Source: H111-94 sp034436045
GTDB lineage: Bacteria > Chloroflexota > Ktedonobacteria > Ktedonobacterales > Ktedonobacteraceae
Assembly (NCBI GenBank): GCA_034436045.1
Contig: DAOTVZ010000161.1
Location: forward strand, 1-27,643
Direction: 5' to 3'
DNA: 27,643 bases
Shown: in pieces, positions 7,272 to 16,076 of the stretch
How positions within the stretch are numbered: the stretch's first letter is position 1
How the letters are laid out: every line of letters starts with the position of its first letter
The notes under the pieces: model-generated
Database searches by the model: none
What the model was told of the DNA's origin: nothing
The model's input: only the letters and a program-made list of their open reading frames with translations
Position numbers and translations under genes: made by a program

Positions 7272-8420
7272 TTACAGGCCCGAAAGGAGGGCACGGGCAA
7301 TGACCAGGCGTTGAATCTGATTGGTGCCCTCGTAAATCTGTGTGATCTTCGCGTCGCGCAGCATACGTTCCGCCGGATATTCTTTGATGTAGCCGTAGCC
7401 GCCAAGAATCTGGATGGCGTCGCTTGTGACCTCCATCGCGCTATCCGAGGCGAATAGTTTGGCCATCGACGAATATTTGCCGAAATTTGGCTCGCCACGA
7501 TCCATCATCTCGGCGGCATTATAGACCAGCAGGCGCGAGGCTTCCACTTTGGTAGCCATGTCGGCCAGCATAAACTGAATGCCCTGGAAATTGGCAATGG
7601 GCTGATCAAACTGCACACGTTGTTTGGCGTATTCAACCGCCAGGTCGAGCGCTCCTTGCGCGATACCTACAGCTTGTGCGCCGATGCCTGTGCGCGTGCG
7701 ATCAAGCGTCATCATAGCGAGTTTGAAGCCATCGCCCTCGCGGCCTAGCAGATTTTCGGCGGGTACTTCGCAATCGGTAAAGATGAGTTCGGCGGTCTGC
7801 GAACCTTTAATGCCCATTTTCTCTTCGATGCGCCCGACCGAGAAGCCGGGGTAATCCTTCTCGACGATAAAGGCGCTGATGCCGCGAGAGCCTTTACTGG
7901 GGTCAGTAATCGCCATCACAGAGTTGACCTGTGCCAGGCCGCCGTTGGTGATGAAGCGTTTTGAGCCGTTGAGGATATATTTATCACCCTTGCGAACGGC
8001 GAAGGTACGCATGGCGGCGGCATCTGAGCCGGAACCGGCCTCGGTAAGGGCGAAGGCGGAGAGCCATTCGCCGGAAGCCAGCGGGGGGATGTATTTGCGC
8101 TTCTGTTCCTCGTTGCCACCCAGCAGGATGGGCATGGCTCCAAGTTGCTGCACGGCTAGGATCAGGCCGGTGGTGGCACAGGCGCGGGAAAGCTCTTCAA
8201 TTGCCATCGCTACGGCCAGTTCGCTTGCACCCAGGCCGCCGTATTCGCTAGGAAAAGGCATAGCAAGAATATCCTGCTGGGCGAGCAGGGCCTTCATGTC
8301 CCAGGGAAATTCGCCGGTGCGATCTATCTCGGCGGCGCGCGGTTTCACGCGCTCCTGTGCTAGTTCACGAATCGCTTCAATTAGCGCCTGTTCTTCCTCG
8401 ACAAGATGTGACACAGCCAT
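7272..8420 (-). CDS. Acyl-CoA dehydrogenase
   Basis: A 382-residue FAD enzyme of normal length for short/medium-chain acyl-CoA dehydrogenases. It would form a trans-2-enoyl-CoA and hand electrons to ETF. Family signatures include FALTEAGSGSDAAAMRT around 125-140, YILNGSKRFITNG, RVQFDQPIANFQGIQFMLADMA, and the C-terminal IQILGGYGYIKEYPAERMLRD. The last leads to QIYEGTNQIQ, where Glu364 is the expected catalytic base of the medium/short-chain class. The exact chain length preference cannot be read from sequence. AAGGAG lies about 9 nt before the ATG. The etfBA-oxidoreductase operon about 1.3 kb away supplies the likely electron acceptor chain. Confidence 0.95.
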   Translation of the reverse strand: MAVSHLVEEEQALIEAIRELAQERVKPRAAEIDRTGEFPWDMKALLAQQDILAMPFPSEYGGLGASELAVAMAIEELSRACATTGLILAVQQLGAMPILLGGNEEQKRKYIPPLASGEWLSAFALTEAGSGSDAAAMRTFAVRKGDKYILNGSKRFITNGGLAQVNSVMAITDPSKGSRGISAFIVEKDYPGFSVGRIEEKMGIKGSQTAELIFTDCEVPAENLLGREGDGFKLAMMTLDRTRTGIGAQAVGIAQGALDLAVEYAKQRVQFDQPIANFQGIQFMLADMATKVEASRLLVYNAAEMMDRGEPNFGKYSSMAKLFASDSAMEVTSDAIQILGGYGYIKEYPAERMLRDAKITQIYEGTNQIQRLVIARALLSGL

Positions 8421-8474
8421 GAAACTTGCTCCTTATGTTCTGCTAATAAATACTGTGTGTGGTTTCCGTTGTAG

Positions 8475-8483
8475 AGTATAGCA
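8475..8483 (-). promoter_or_regulatory. Extended -10 promoter element for the acyl-CoA dehydrogenase gene
   Basis: On the minus strand TGCTATACT is an extended -10 (TGn plus TATACT), about 55 nt before the ATG. No clear -35 is visible. Confidence 0.4.
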
Positions 8484-8553
8484 CAGTAGCGCAGGGTAGC
8501 GCGCGATAACACAGGGGGATGACTGTGTTTTGCCGTTTACAGACACAGCGGGT

Positions 8554-8937
8554 TTACCATTGGCGAATAGTGAGGTGCCCCTGTGCGACGGCATCCACGA
8601 TGTCGGCGCGACTCACAATGCCGACCACACGCCCATCATGCACGACGGGCACGCGTTTGATCTTTTTGCTGGTGAGCAATTGAGCGATTTCGCTAACGGG
8701 CGTTTCCTCATCAACCACGATTACTTCGCTACTCATGATATCTTTGACGCGCAAGTCATTCGATGTGGCCTTAGCGATGATGTCCGCTTCTGTAACAATG
8801 CCGATCAATTTGCCTTCGGAGTTGATGACGGGAACGCCACTAATGCGTTCCCGTGAGAGGAGTTGGGCCACCTCCTGAACAGTGGCCTGTGGAGTAGTTG
8901 TATAAACGCGATGGGTCATAATGTCTCTAGCGATCAT
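8554..8937 (-). CDS. Two-CBS-domain protein
   Basis: A 127-residue stand-alone pair of CBS domains, which normally bind adenosyl ligands (AMP, ATP, SAM) and act as energy or ligand sensors. CBS1 spans about 1-55 (IMTHRVYTTTPQATVQEVAQLL, GVPVINSEGKLIGIVTEADI). CBS2 spans about 64-120 (DIMSSEVIVVDEETPVSEIAQLL, RVPVVHDGRVVGIVSRADIV). No other domain is present, so any partner is unknown. I chose the ATG at 8937. A frame extension to a TTG at 8958 would put the strong GAAGGAG ribosome binding site inside the protein, whereas it sits 9 nt before this ATG. The gene is divergent from the glycerophosphodiesterase. Confidence 0.93.
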   Translation of the reverse strand: MIARDIMTHRVYTTTPQATVQEVAQLLSRERISGVPVINSEGKLIGIVTEADIIAKATSNDLRVKDIMSSEVIVVDEETPVSEIAQLLTSKKIKRVPVVHDGRVVGIVSRADIVDAVAQGHLTIRQW

Positions 8938-8988
8938 GTAGCACACTCCTTCGTGCAAGCGAATCGTTGACGGCCCTCTTATGTAGTA

Positions 8989-9024
8989 AGTATATCATAT
9001 GACTTCTAGCATGATATGATTATA
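8989..9024. promoter_or_regulatory. Divergent promoter region with an inverted repeat
   Basis: On the minus strand two -10-like elements are visible: TATAAT (9024-9019) and an extended TGATATACT (8997-8989). They would serve the CBS gene. ATCATAT (8994-9000) and ATATGAT (9014-9020) form a 7-bp inverted repeat overlapping them, which is operator-like. No clear -35 was found. Confidence 0.35.
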
Positions 9025-9050
9025 GCGCATCAATCTGTTGAGCTGATGGA

Positions 9051-9857
9051 ATGCCGATGAAGGGATGGTTTTCATTTATGGAGAGACGTGCGCGACGCTT
9101 TCAGCGCGTTGCTCATAGGGGCGGATCGCACCTGGCCCCGGAAAATACACTGGCCGCGTTTCGTAACGCCTTGACATTAGGTGTTGACGCGGTTGAGATG
9201 GATGTGCAGATGACACGCGACGGGCATGCCATTGTGTTTCATGATACGACGATAGAGCGTTTGACAGAGGGTGAGGGCAACATTCTTGACCTGGATTTTG
9301 CTTATCTGCGTTCTCTCGACGTTGCGGCGCATTTCCCTGGTGGTTGGCCACGAAAGGAACAGATTCCGACCTTGCGTGAGGTGTTAGAACTGGCGAGACG
9401 GCGCGTGCAGGCGTATATAGAGATTAAGGCTAGTGAGCGAGACGGCGTGTATGGGCAATATCCGCGGATTGTTGAGACGGTGGTGAGGGAGATACGTGCG
9501 ACCAATATGGCCGATGATGTGCTGGTTATCTCATTCGATTGGTCGGTTTTGCCACGCATCAAAGCGCTGGAGCCGGCTATCACTACGGGCATGCTGGTCG
9601 CGGACGATGTCTGGAATCCACATGCCGAAGGTGCGCTGGAGACGTTGCTCATGCAGGCACAAAAGTTGGGTGTCGATTGGGTGAACATGGATTATACGTT
9701 ATGTACAGAGCAAATTGTGACGCTCTTGCATTCGCATAACCTCAAACTGGGGCTGTGGACGGTTAATACTATTGAGGCTTTACGCCATTTTGCCCACATG
9801 GGAGTAGACTCGCTGACGACGGATCGTCCCGACTTTTTCGCAGATATGGATGGGTAG
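9051..9857 (+). CDS. Glycerophosphodiester phosphodiesterase
   Basis: A 268-residue GDPD-family TIM-barrel enzyme. Family members hydrolyse glycerophosphodiesters to glycerol-3-phosphate and an alcohol using a divalent metal. The diagnostic residues are present: HRGG at 22-25 (first catalytic His), PENT at 30-33, the acidic metal ligands in VEMDVQMTRDG (E49, D51), and the second His in VFHDTTIERLT (H64). IEIKAS near 125 and GLWTVNT near the C terminus are also typical. There is no signal peptide, so the enzyme is probably cytoplasmic. The start is uncertain: ATG codons lie at 9051, 9057 and 9078, and the last has AAGGGATGG upstream of it. All would keep the catalytic core. Confidence 0.93.
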   Translation: MPMKGWFSFMERRARRFQRVAHRGGSHLAPENTLAAFRNALTLGVDAVEMDVQMTRDGHAIVFHDTTIERLTEGEGNILDLDFAYLRSLDVAAHFPGGWPRKEQIPTLREVLELARRRVQAYIEIKASERDGVYGQYPRIVETVVREIRATNMADDVLVISFDWSVLPRIKALEPAITTGMLVADDVWNPHAEGALETLLMQAQKLGVDWVNMDYTLCTEQIVTLLHSHNLKLGLWTVNTIEALRHFAHMGVDSLTTDRPDFFADMDG

Positions 9858-10165
9858 GGGCCTTCCAGGTCATGCAAATCATCCAGCGCGTATCCGGCGT
9901 GTAGAAGATGAAGAATGCGAGCAGCGACAAGGCAGATATGCTCTAGTCCTGATAGGTGGGAGCGATGTATCTATCGTCAAGATTGCTTCGTTTTATATAG
10001 CTAGATAGTCAGGGAAAGGTCGAGATTAGTGGAAAGTCGAGGTAGGCGGTAAAGGTACCGGTCTACTACGGCTGCTGAGCAATACTATGTTATAATTGCG
10101 CCAGCCAGTGATGGTGTCTTTGATTCATTATGATTTTATTATGTCTTACGTGGAGACTATGACCA
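9858..10165. other. 308-bp intergenic region before the glycosyltransferase operon
   Basis: No gene or strong terminator was seen. It carries an extended -10 promoter element near its right end and short, imperfect purine-rich repeats (AAAGGTCGAG and AAAGTCGAG near 10016-10042). Confidence 0.5.
10088..10096 (+). promoter_or_regulatory. Extended -10 promoter element of the glycosyltransferase operon
   Basis: TGTTATAAT is a perfect TATAAT with the TGn extension. A -35 at 17 nt is not recognisable, which is acceptable for extended -10 promoters. It lies about 70 nt before the ATG. Confidence 0.5.
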
Positions 10166-11173
10166 ATGCAGCAAACACAGACTCCTGTAAAACCCTATGA
10201 GGAAGCGCTTGAAGCCTCCTCTGCATCACAAGAGGTTGCGATCTCGATTGTGGTGCCGGTGATGAATGAGCAACAAAACGTCAGCCTGCTCTATGAGAAA
10301 CTATCGGCGCAGCTAGATCGGTTGGGCAAACACTACGAAATTATTTTTGTGGATGATGGGAGTACGGATGGTACCTTTGCGGAACTGAAAAAGCTCTACG
10401 ACGCCCATCGTGGTGTAGTGCGTGTAGTGCGCTTCCGGCGTAATTTTGGTAAAACACCCGCGTTGGTAGCTGGTTTTGGGCGTGCGCGTGGCGAAGTGAT
10501 CTTTACGATGGACGGCGATCTGCAAGATGACCCGGAAGAGATTCCCCGTTTCCTGGAGAAACTGGACGAGGGCTATGATCTGGTGACGGGCTGGAAGTAC
10601 CCACGCCTCGACCCACTCTCGAAGACCTTTCCCTCACGTATCTTTAATCGCATGGTCAGTGTAGCGACGGGCGTCCACCTGCATGATATCAATAACGGTT
10701 TCAAAGCGTATCGCCGTGAAATTATTGATGATCCTCATCTCAAGTTATATGGTGAATTTCACCGCTTTATCCCGGTCATGGCGCACTGGCGGGGCTACCG
10801 TGTGGCGGAGATCAAGGTGCGTCATCATCCGCGCCGTTTCGGCGTCTCGAAGTTTGGGGCGCGTCGTTTCGCACGAGGTCTGATTGACCTGCTCAATGTG
10901 CTGTTCCTGACCTCGTTTTTGCGGACGCCGCTACGCCTCTTCGGTCCACTGGGCTTCTGGACCTTCCTGCTGGGTGTACTGATTGACCTCTATGTGGTGA
11001 TTCGCAGCTTTGTGACTCATTTCCCGATTCACAATCAGCCTTTGCTCTTCGTGGGCATCCTCTTGATGATCTTCGGTGTACAATTTATTCTGACAGGGTT
11101 GCAGAGCGAAATGATTCGTCACTACGCATTCCAGCCTGGCGAGGAATATAGTATCAAACAGGAACTGGATTAA
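10166..11173 (+). CDS. Family 2 glycosyltransferase, polyprenyl-phosphate sugar transferase type
   Basis: A 335-residue GT-A enzyme with two C-terminal membrane segments, the DPM1/ArnC/GtrB layout. The catalytic domain starts ISIVVPVMNEQQNV, with nucleotide-sugar binding DDGS at 63-66 and the metal-binding DGD at 116-118 (FTMDGDLQDDPEEIP). NNGFKAYRREI near 176-186 and FGVSKFGARR near 225-234 are typical of dolichol/undecaprenyl-phosphate glycosyltransferases. Membrane helices lie near 255-280 and 292-315. It probably transfers a hexose or aminosugar from a nucleotide sugar to a lipid carrier on the inner face of the membrane. The stop codon directly abuts the ATG of the next gene, indicating translational coupling. 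The sugar is unknown. Confidence 0.93.
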   Translation: MQQTQTPVKPYEEALEASSASQEVAISIVVPVMNEQQNVSLLYEKLSAQLDRLGKHYEIIFVDDGSTDGTFAELKKLYDAHRGVVRVVRFRRNFGKTPALVAGFGRARGEVIFTMDGDLQDDPEEIPRFLEKLDEGYDLVTGWKYPRLDPLSKTFPSRIFNRMVSVATGVHLHDINNGFKAYRREIIDDPHLKLYGEFHRFIPVMAHWRGYRVAEIKVRHHPRRFGVSKFGARRFARGLIDLLNVLFLTSFLRTPLRLFGPLGFWTFLLGVLIDLYVVIRSFVTHFPIHNQPLLFVGILLMIFGVQFILTGLQSEMIRHYAFQPGEEYSIKQELD

Positions 11174-12184
11174 ATGCGAAAGGCGACATTAATCAAGGTT
11201 GGCAAGCGCATTTTACAGATAGGCTTGCCAATCCTGGTGCTGTTTTTCTTTATCAAGCTGATAGCCAGTGAATGGTCGCAATTAAGAGCGATATCTTTCC
11301 ACTGGGATCCCTGGTGGATGGTGCTGGCCTTCGTGGGTTTCGTCGTGCAGACGGTCATCTATGCGTTTATCTGGCGTTCTATTCTGCATCGCATGGGTTA
11401 TCGCCTGCATATCATGACTGCGCAACGTATTTATCTGGCCTCTGAGTTTGTGCGTTATATCCCCGGCAATGTCTGGCACGTGCTGACACGAACACTGTGG
11501 GTCAACAAATACGGGGTGCCACGTTCGGTCGGCTTTACCAGCATGGTAATCGAATTGCTGACAAAACTGGCGGCGGGCGCGTTTATCTTTGCGCTCAGTC
11601 TGCTCTTCTGGGGTGATCTGACCTCTATCCATACCTTGATCAGTAGCAAAGATACCTATTTACTGGTGGTGCTGGCAATAGTTCTCATGGCGGCGGTGCT
11701 GATCGGGTTGCATCCACGTGTGTTGTCCGGTGTGCTGAATCGAGCCTTGCGTCTGCTTAAACGTGAGCCAATAGAGTTGGGCCTGCGGTATCGGGATGTT
11801 TTGATCATTACGCTATACTGGTGTCTCGACTGGGTGGTAGCTGGTGTGGCCTTCTATCTCATGATGATTTCACTCTGGCCGACGTTTCCGCTCGGTGTGT
11901 TACCCGTCTGTATTGGTATCTATGCGCTGGCCTGGGACGTGGGCTTTCTGTCTTTTATTACACCAAGTGGTCTTGGTTTTCGTGAAGGTGTTATCGCCTT
12001 ATTATTTGTGCTGGCGCTACCGTTTTTGCCTAAGCCTTTAGGCCCGTTAGCGGCTATCGTCGCGCGTGTTGTCTCGACGCTAGCGGAACTGGTATGTGTC
12101 AGTGTAGCTTATATTACCGGTAGCCGACAAATGCGTGAGGTGCAGCGAGAGCAGACTCCGCTCTCCAGCGCAAAAGTAAATTGA
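11174..12184 (+). CDS. YbhN/AglD-type integral membrane protein (lysylphosphatidylglycerol synthase TM-domain family)
   Basis: A 336-residue polytopic protein with about eight hydrophobic segments, the first at about 12-30. It has a conserved RYIPGNVWHVLTRTLWV motif near 94-112 and a C-terminal SFITPSGLGFREGVIALL motif. These match the UPF0104/YbhN group of proteins that share the transmembrane flippase-like region of MprF but lack the lysyl-transfer domain. Such proteins are often encoded next to polyprenyl-phosphate glycosyltransferases and are suspected to help move lipid-linked sugars, but the role is not settled. The ATG immediately follows the upstream glycosyltransferase stop codon, so the two are translationally coupled and probably work together. 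Confidence 0.88.
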   Translation: MRKATLIKVGKRILQIGLPILVLFFFIKLIASEWSQLRAISFHWDPWWMVLAFVGFVVQTVIYAFIWRSILHRMGYRLHIMTAQRIYLASEFVRYIPGNVWHVLTRTLWVNKYGVPRSVGFTSMVIELLTKLAAGAFIFALSLLFWGDLTSIHTLISSKDTYLLVVLAIVLMAAVLIGLHPRVLSGVLNRALRLLKREPIELGLRYRDVLIITLYWCLDWVVAGVAFYLMMISLWPTFPLGVLPVCIGIYALAWDVGFLSFITPSGLGFREGVIALLFVLALPFLPKPLGPLAAIVARVVSTLAELVCVSVAYITGSRQMREVQREQTPLSSAKVN

Positions 12185-12251
12185 AGAAGTATATCTCTAT
12201 CTGATATGCCTCTACTCTTTCACTCCCATTGGGGTACTAAGGGGAATATCA

Positions 12252-14528
12252 ATGAATAGTATATCGTGGAGGAAACGCATCTCAGTCCTGCTCAATAGGC
12301 TATATCTATATCCTGAGCCGGAGCCGATGCCACACAATCGCCGCTTCTGGTTAGCAATGGGTCTGGTAACGCTGGCCGCTGCACTGTTCTCAGCCTTCTA
12401 CATCGCTTATATGACCGGTTTACAGAGCGCCTATCTCACACACGCGGAAGACCTGGGGATCATGGATCAGGCTATCTGGAATACCGTTCACGGGGATATA
12501 TTGCATCAGACGATCTGTAATATTTTGACTGATACAAACTGTTATTCTCCAAACGGCATTATGCGCTTCGCTATTCATGTTGAGCCGCTATTGTTTCCGA
12601 TTGCGCTGCTCTATCTCATCTGGCCCTCGCCGAATACGCTGGTGACTTTGCAGACCCTTATCGTGGCGCTTGGAGCCTATCCGGCTTTCTGGCTGGCACG
12701 TTTGCGTCTACGCAATGAGTGGGCAGCAGTAGTGATCGCGTTGCTCTATCTCCTCTATCCTGCGTTGCAGAACGCTGTTTACTTCGATTTTCATGCCGTA
12801 ACGCTGACTGCTGCGTTTATTATGTTTGTTCTATATTTCATGTACACGCGCCGTACGGTGTGGCTCTTTGTATTCGCTATTCTGGCGATGGCTTGCAAAG
12901 AAGAGATTCCGGGTGTGCTGGCGCTCTTTGGTGTCTGGTCGATGATCTTTCAGCGTCGCTGGCGTAGCGGCCTGGCCCTGACGCTACTTGGGCTGGCCTG
13001 GACGGGTGCGGTGCTACTCCTTGAGCATATCTTCAGTCCTGTTGGTCAATCGCTTCTTACCGGTCGCTATACATATCTTGGGCATGGTCCTGTACAAATC
13101 GCGCTCAATCTCTTGCTACATCCGGTGAGAGATCTGAAAGATTTCGTGCTGGAACCACAACATGAACTATACTTGCGTATCATTCTGGCTCCCACCGGCT
13201 TTCTAGCCATCCTGGCTCCCTGGGTCTGGATTCTGGCAGTACCGACACTGGCGCTCAATCTGCTCAGCAGTGATCCTCAGATGTATAGCGGCCTTTTCCA
13301 GTACAATGCTGAGATCGTGCCGGTATTCGTCTTTGCGACTATTGAGGCGCTGGTGCTTTTGCTCTGGCTGGTGCAGCTCGTGCTGGCAAAGGTGAGCGGG
13401 CGGACGCGGAGTGTGGCAGCTATAGCTGTCAACAAAGAAAGTATTGTCCAGCGACCGCAGGTGTTAGCGCGCAGAAGACGCAACTGGACGTTTAGCTCGG
13501 TTGCGCATGTCGTTCTATTGACTCTCTTTTCAGCTTATCTTTTGATTAATGTGGTACGTATCGATACATTGCGCGGGCATTTACCTTTCTCTGAGGGGTT
13601 CCAGTGGCCACAGGTGACGGCCCATGATTTGCTGGCGCAGAAATTTGAAGCTCTGATTCCGGCCAATGCCTCGGTTTCTGCACAATCCAGTCTGGTGCCG
13701 CATATCAGTGAGCGCCGTGATATCTACATGTTTCCTTATGCCACCGGTTTGTATAAGACGAATTATCAGGCGCAGTATATCTTTCTGGATGTGACAAGCG
13801 ATATTTACCCCTATATCGATACGACTTCTTATGTACACGATGTCAAAACTCTCCTGATGAATGGTTCTTATGGTGTGGTAGCGGCTCAGGATGGCTATCT
13901 GTTGTTAAAGCGTGGGCTTCCCGCACCAGGTCTGGCATCATACTCGGAACAGGATACCCAGGGGACGGATCCGACATACTTGTCGCCTGCTTTGTCGGGG
14001 AATTTCTGCTCCTACACACAGGTAACGCAACAGGATGTGCGCCATGCTATGCAGGTAAATTTCACCAATGCCGACGATACGGATGTAGGAGCCTCGCTGA
14101 TCGGTTTTCGTATGAATGCGCCTGACACATTTAGTAGAAGCGGGGGGTATATGACTGTAGAGACATACTGGAAAGTGAACGCTCCTACCGATGTGCCGCT
14201 GCAGCCGGTAGTGCTGATGGTTGCTAGCGATGACGATGCCTACGTCGTCAGTACGGATTTTCCCGCCGCGTTGTGGTGTGAGACGACAGGCTGGCAACCA
14301 GGTACGATTGTTGATCTAGAAACACGGGTGTTTGGGCTTCAGAGCATTGACATTCCAACCGGGCTAGCCCATCTGGCTATCGCGCTTGCGCCAATCATAC
14401 AGTCATCTGATACAATGACCTATGTTAGACAGAGTTTGCCCGCTCACGTTGCCAGGGGTTCGGCAAAAGCTGTAACTATTCAGCATATTCAGGCGGTAGA
14501 GGTGATGCCGCTCACCATTACGCCTTGA
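12252..14528 (+). CDS. DUF2079 large membrane protein, putative GT-C-like
   Basis: A 758-residue protein in two parts. The N-terminal part, to about residue 440, is polytopic and contains the DUF2079 hallmarks HAEDLGIMDQAIWNT (64-78, acidic pair in the first loop), RFAIHVEP (105-112), FDFHAVTLTAAF and ACKEEIPGV. The acidic loop after the first helix is reminiscent of GT-C enzymes that use lipid-linked sugar donors (inference). A further helix near 420-438 (VVLLTLFSAYLLINVV) leads into a long, mostly soluble C-terminal region, presumably extracytoplasmic. It lies 67 nt after the YbhN-type gene, with AAGGGG shortly before the ATG. The preceding glycosyltransferase could provide a lipid-linked sugar for it. 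The acceptor is unknown. Confidence 0.85.
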   Translation: MNSISWRKRISVLLNRLYLYPEPEPMPHNRRFWLAMGLVTLAAALFSAFYIAYMTGLQSAYLTHAEDLGIMDQAIWNTVHGDILHQTICNILTDTNCYSPNGIMRFAIHVEPLLFPIALLYLIWPSPNTLVTLQTLIVALGAYPAFWLARLRLRNEWAAVVIALLYLLYPALQNAVYFDFHAVTLTAAFIMFVLYFMYTRRTVWLFVFAILAMACKEEIPGVLALFGVWSMIFQRRWRSGLALTLLGLAWTGAVLLLEHIFSPVGQSLLTGRYTYLGHGPVQIALNLLLHPVRDLKDFVLEPQHELYLRIILAPTGFLAILAPWVWILAVPTLALNLLSSDPQMYSGLFQYNAEIVPVFVFATIEALVLLLWLVQLVLAKVSGRTRSVAAIAVNKESIVQRPQVLARRRRNWTFSSVAHVVLLTLFSAYLLINVVRIDTLRGHLPFSEGFQWPQVTAHDLLAQKFEALIPANASVSAQSSLVPHISERRDIYMFPYATGLYKTNYQAQYIFLDVTSDIYPYIDTTSYVHDVKTLLMNGSYGVVAAQDGYLLLKRGLPAPGLASYSEQDTQGTDPTYLSPALSGNFCSYTQVTQQDVRHAMQVNFTNADDTDVGASLIGFRMNAPDTFSRSGGYMTVETYWKVNAPTDVPLQPVVLMVASDDDAYVVSTDFPAALWCETTGWQPGTIVDLETRVFGLQSIDIPTGLAHLAIALAPIIQSSDTMTYVRQSLPAHVARGSAKAVTIQHIQAVEVMPLTITP

Positions 14529-14555
14529 TGAATCATGATGAGAAAACATGTAGCG

Positions 14556-14574
14556 GCACTCCTTGCGGGGGTGC
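14556..14574 (+). other. Short hairpin after the DUF2079 gene
   Basis: GCACTCC (14556-14562) and GGGGTGC (14568-14574) form a 7-bp stem with one G-T wobble and a 5-nt loop. No T-run follows, so a terminator role is doubtful. It sits in the 72-nt gap before the next gene. Confidence 0.3.
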
Positions 14575-14600
14575 AGGTAGTGAGAAAGAGGTTGTAGTTG

Positions 14601-16076
14601 ATGGGTGTTTATCTTAATCAACTCCCACCACCAGAGATAGCGCGTCTGAAAGCAGAGCTAGCGGAGACGATCATCGCCAATTTCTGCTATCCGCGTTTTT
14701 TTGATTATCGCACGAATTCATTGCGCATGCGTCCGGTGGATCGGGCCAAGCGGCAAGAGGTCTGGTTATTTCTCAGTTCGGTGGATTTTGCGACGTGGGG
14801 GCGGGTCGATTTGACATCGCCTGATTTACAGAAGCAAATTGAGCGGCTTTTTATCCAGTTTGTGCAACGTAATCGCAGTTTTTTTGGCGAACAGGGTCGA
14901 AAGCGCATGCCGGATGTACGGATGCTGATTACGAGTTCGGCTGCATCGGTGGCGCAGGGTTTGCGTAATCATCTCAGTGGTCAACGAGGTGCAGTACCCT
15001 TTGGTAGTCCACGTCCGGCTACCACGTGGTCATCGGCAGGCGTGAATGGGAAAGCAGAGCCGTCCTGGGAGCAGATTGCGGCCTCGACGATGCTGCTTCA
15101 GCAGCAATTGCAGGAGGCGCGTGGAGAGATGAAACCAGCCTTGCCAGAAGGGCGAGCCGTGCAACCTGCTCAACGCCGCACCACGGCAGCTCCACTGGCC
15201 AATTCGTCTATACCTGCCTCACGAACGGATGTCACCAGCAAGGCAAATCAGGAAGTAGCAGAGAAAGCTGGCTCGGTGCCACCTTCGACCGGTGGTGCAT
15301 TGCTAGCTGATGGTGCTCCCAACAAGCCTGCTACTGCGATGCCACAGCGCCCGGCGGCCTCTATACCCCCGGTAGGAACATCATCCCCTTCTTCCATATC
15401 GTCTATTCGTAGAGGAGAGATGCCCTCTATACCGGGAAGCCAGCCTGGGAAGACGGCGCAATCGGGGCCGCTGACGTCGCCATCCCCGGTCTCTCCCTCG
15501 CCGGGAGTGGCAGCTCAAAGAGTGCCGATGCCTCCGCAAGCTGCGCCGACAGAATCCACTATGCCGCGAGGACGTTCGGGTCAAGCGGGCACATTGCCGG
15601 GCGACGCGACGGCTCCAACGATGCCGACGCAAAGAACAGAGCAGGGGCAGCAGAATATTCCTATGGCTCCTGCCGCTCTGCCAGCACAATCCACGCCGAT
15701 GCGCAGTGCAGCTTCACCGGCGGCAGCACCTCCCGCTCTTGCCAGTTCGCTTGCCCCTGGCTTGCCAACGACGCGCGAAAGTGGCATGATGCGTGTTGGG
15801 GAAGATGACCTGGCTATTTTTGAGGAGATGCGCACTCAACTGATTGTCTGGCTGCGTATCGAAGCTGTACGGGCGGGTGCAGATATTTCCGGTAAAACTC
15901 CACCCCAACTTCTTGAACTTCTGCGTCAGTTGGGCGCTCTGGACGAGACACGCCTGCAAGTCGTTTCCACGCTGTTAAATCTGGCGAATCAGGTATTAAA
16001 GAATGGTCAAGTCAGTGTGCTGGATTACAAACAGGCCCTCATGTTTCATCTCATGCACACGCGCTACTGGAAGTGA
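14601..16076 (+). CDS. Unrecognised protein with two structured ends joined by a long Pro/Ala/Ser/Thr-rich linker
   Basis: I do not recognise this 491-residue protein. Residues 1-130 look globular and charged, with many aromatic and basic residues (CYPRFFDYRTNSLRMRPVDRAKRQEVW, in pieces). Residues about 135-400 are low-complexity Pro/Ala/Ser/Thr/Gln-rich with no cysteines. The last 92 residues, from DLAIFEEMRTQLIVW to the end, look helical and compact. There is no signal peptide or membrane helix, so a cytoplasmic scaffold or adaptor is plausible but unproven. I chose the ATG at 14601, with AAGAGG 10 nt upstream; a TTG at 14598 would add one residue. It follows the DUF2079 gene by 72 nt and precedes the DUF4388-type gene. 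Composition of the linker differs from its neighbours. Confidence 0.8.
   Translation: MGVYLNQLPPPEIARLKAELAETIIANFCYPRFFDYRTNSLRMRPVDRAKRQEVWLFLSSVDFATWGRVDLTSPDLQKQIERLFIQFVQRNRSFFGEQGRKRMPDVRMLITSSAASVAQGLRNHLSGQRGAVPFGSPRPATTWSSAGVNGKAEPSWEQIAASTMLLQQQLQEARGEMKPALPEGRAVQPAQRRTTAAPLANSSIPASRTDVTSKANQEVAEKAGSVPPSTGGALLADGAPNKPATAMPQRPAASIPPVGTSSPSSISSIRRGEMPSIPGSQPGKTAQSGPLTSPSPVSPSPGVAAQRVPMPPQAAPTESTMPRGRSGQAGTLPGDATAPTMPTQRTEQGQQNIPMAPAALPAQSTPMRSAASPAAAPPALASSLAPGLPTTRESGMMRVGEDDLAIFEEMRTQLIVWLRIEAVRAGADISGKTPPQLLELLRQLGALDETRLQVVSTLLNLANQVLKNGQVSVLDYKQALMFHLMHTRYWK

Noticed and set aside
15140..15780. Low-complexity coding repeats as a tandem repeat array
   Set aside because: The Pro/Ala/Ser/Thr linker has no regular repeat unit at the DNA level; it is compositional only.
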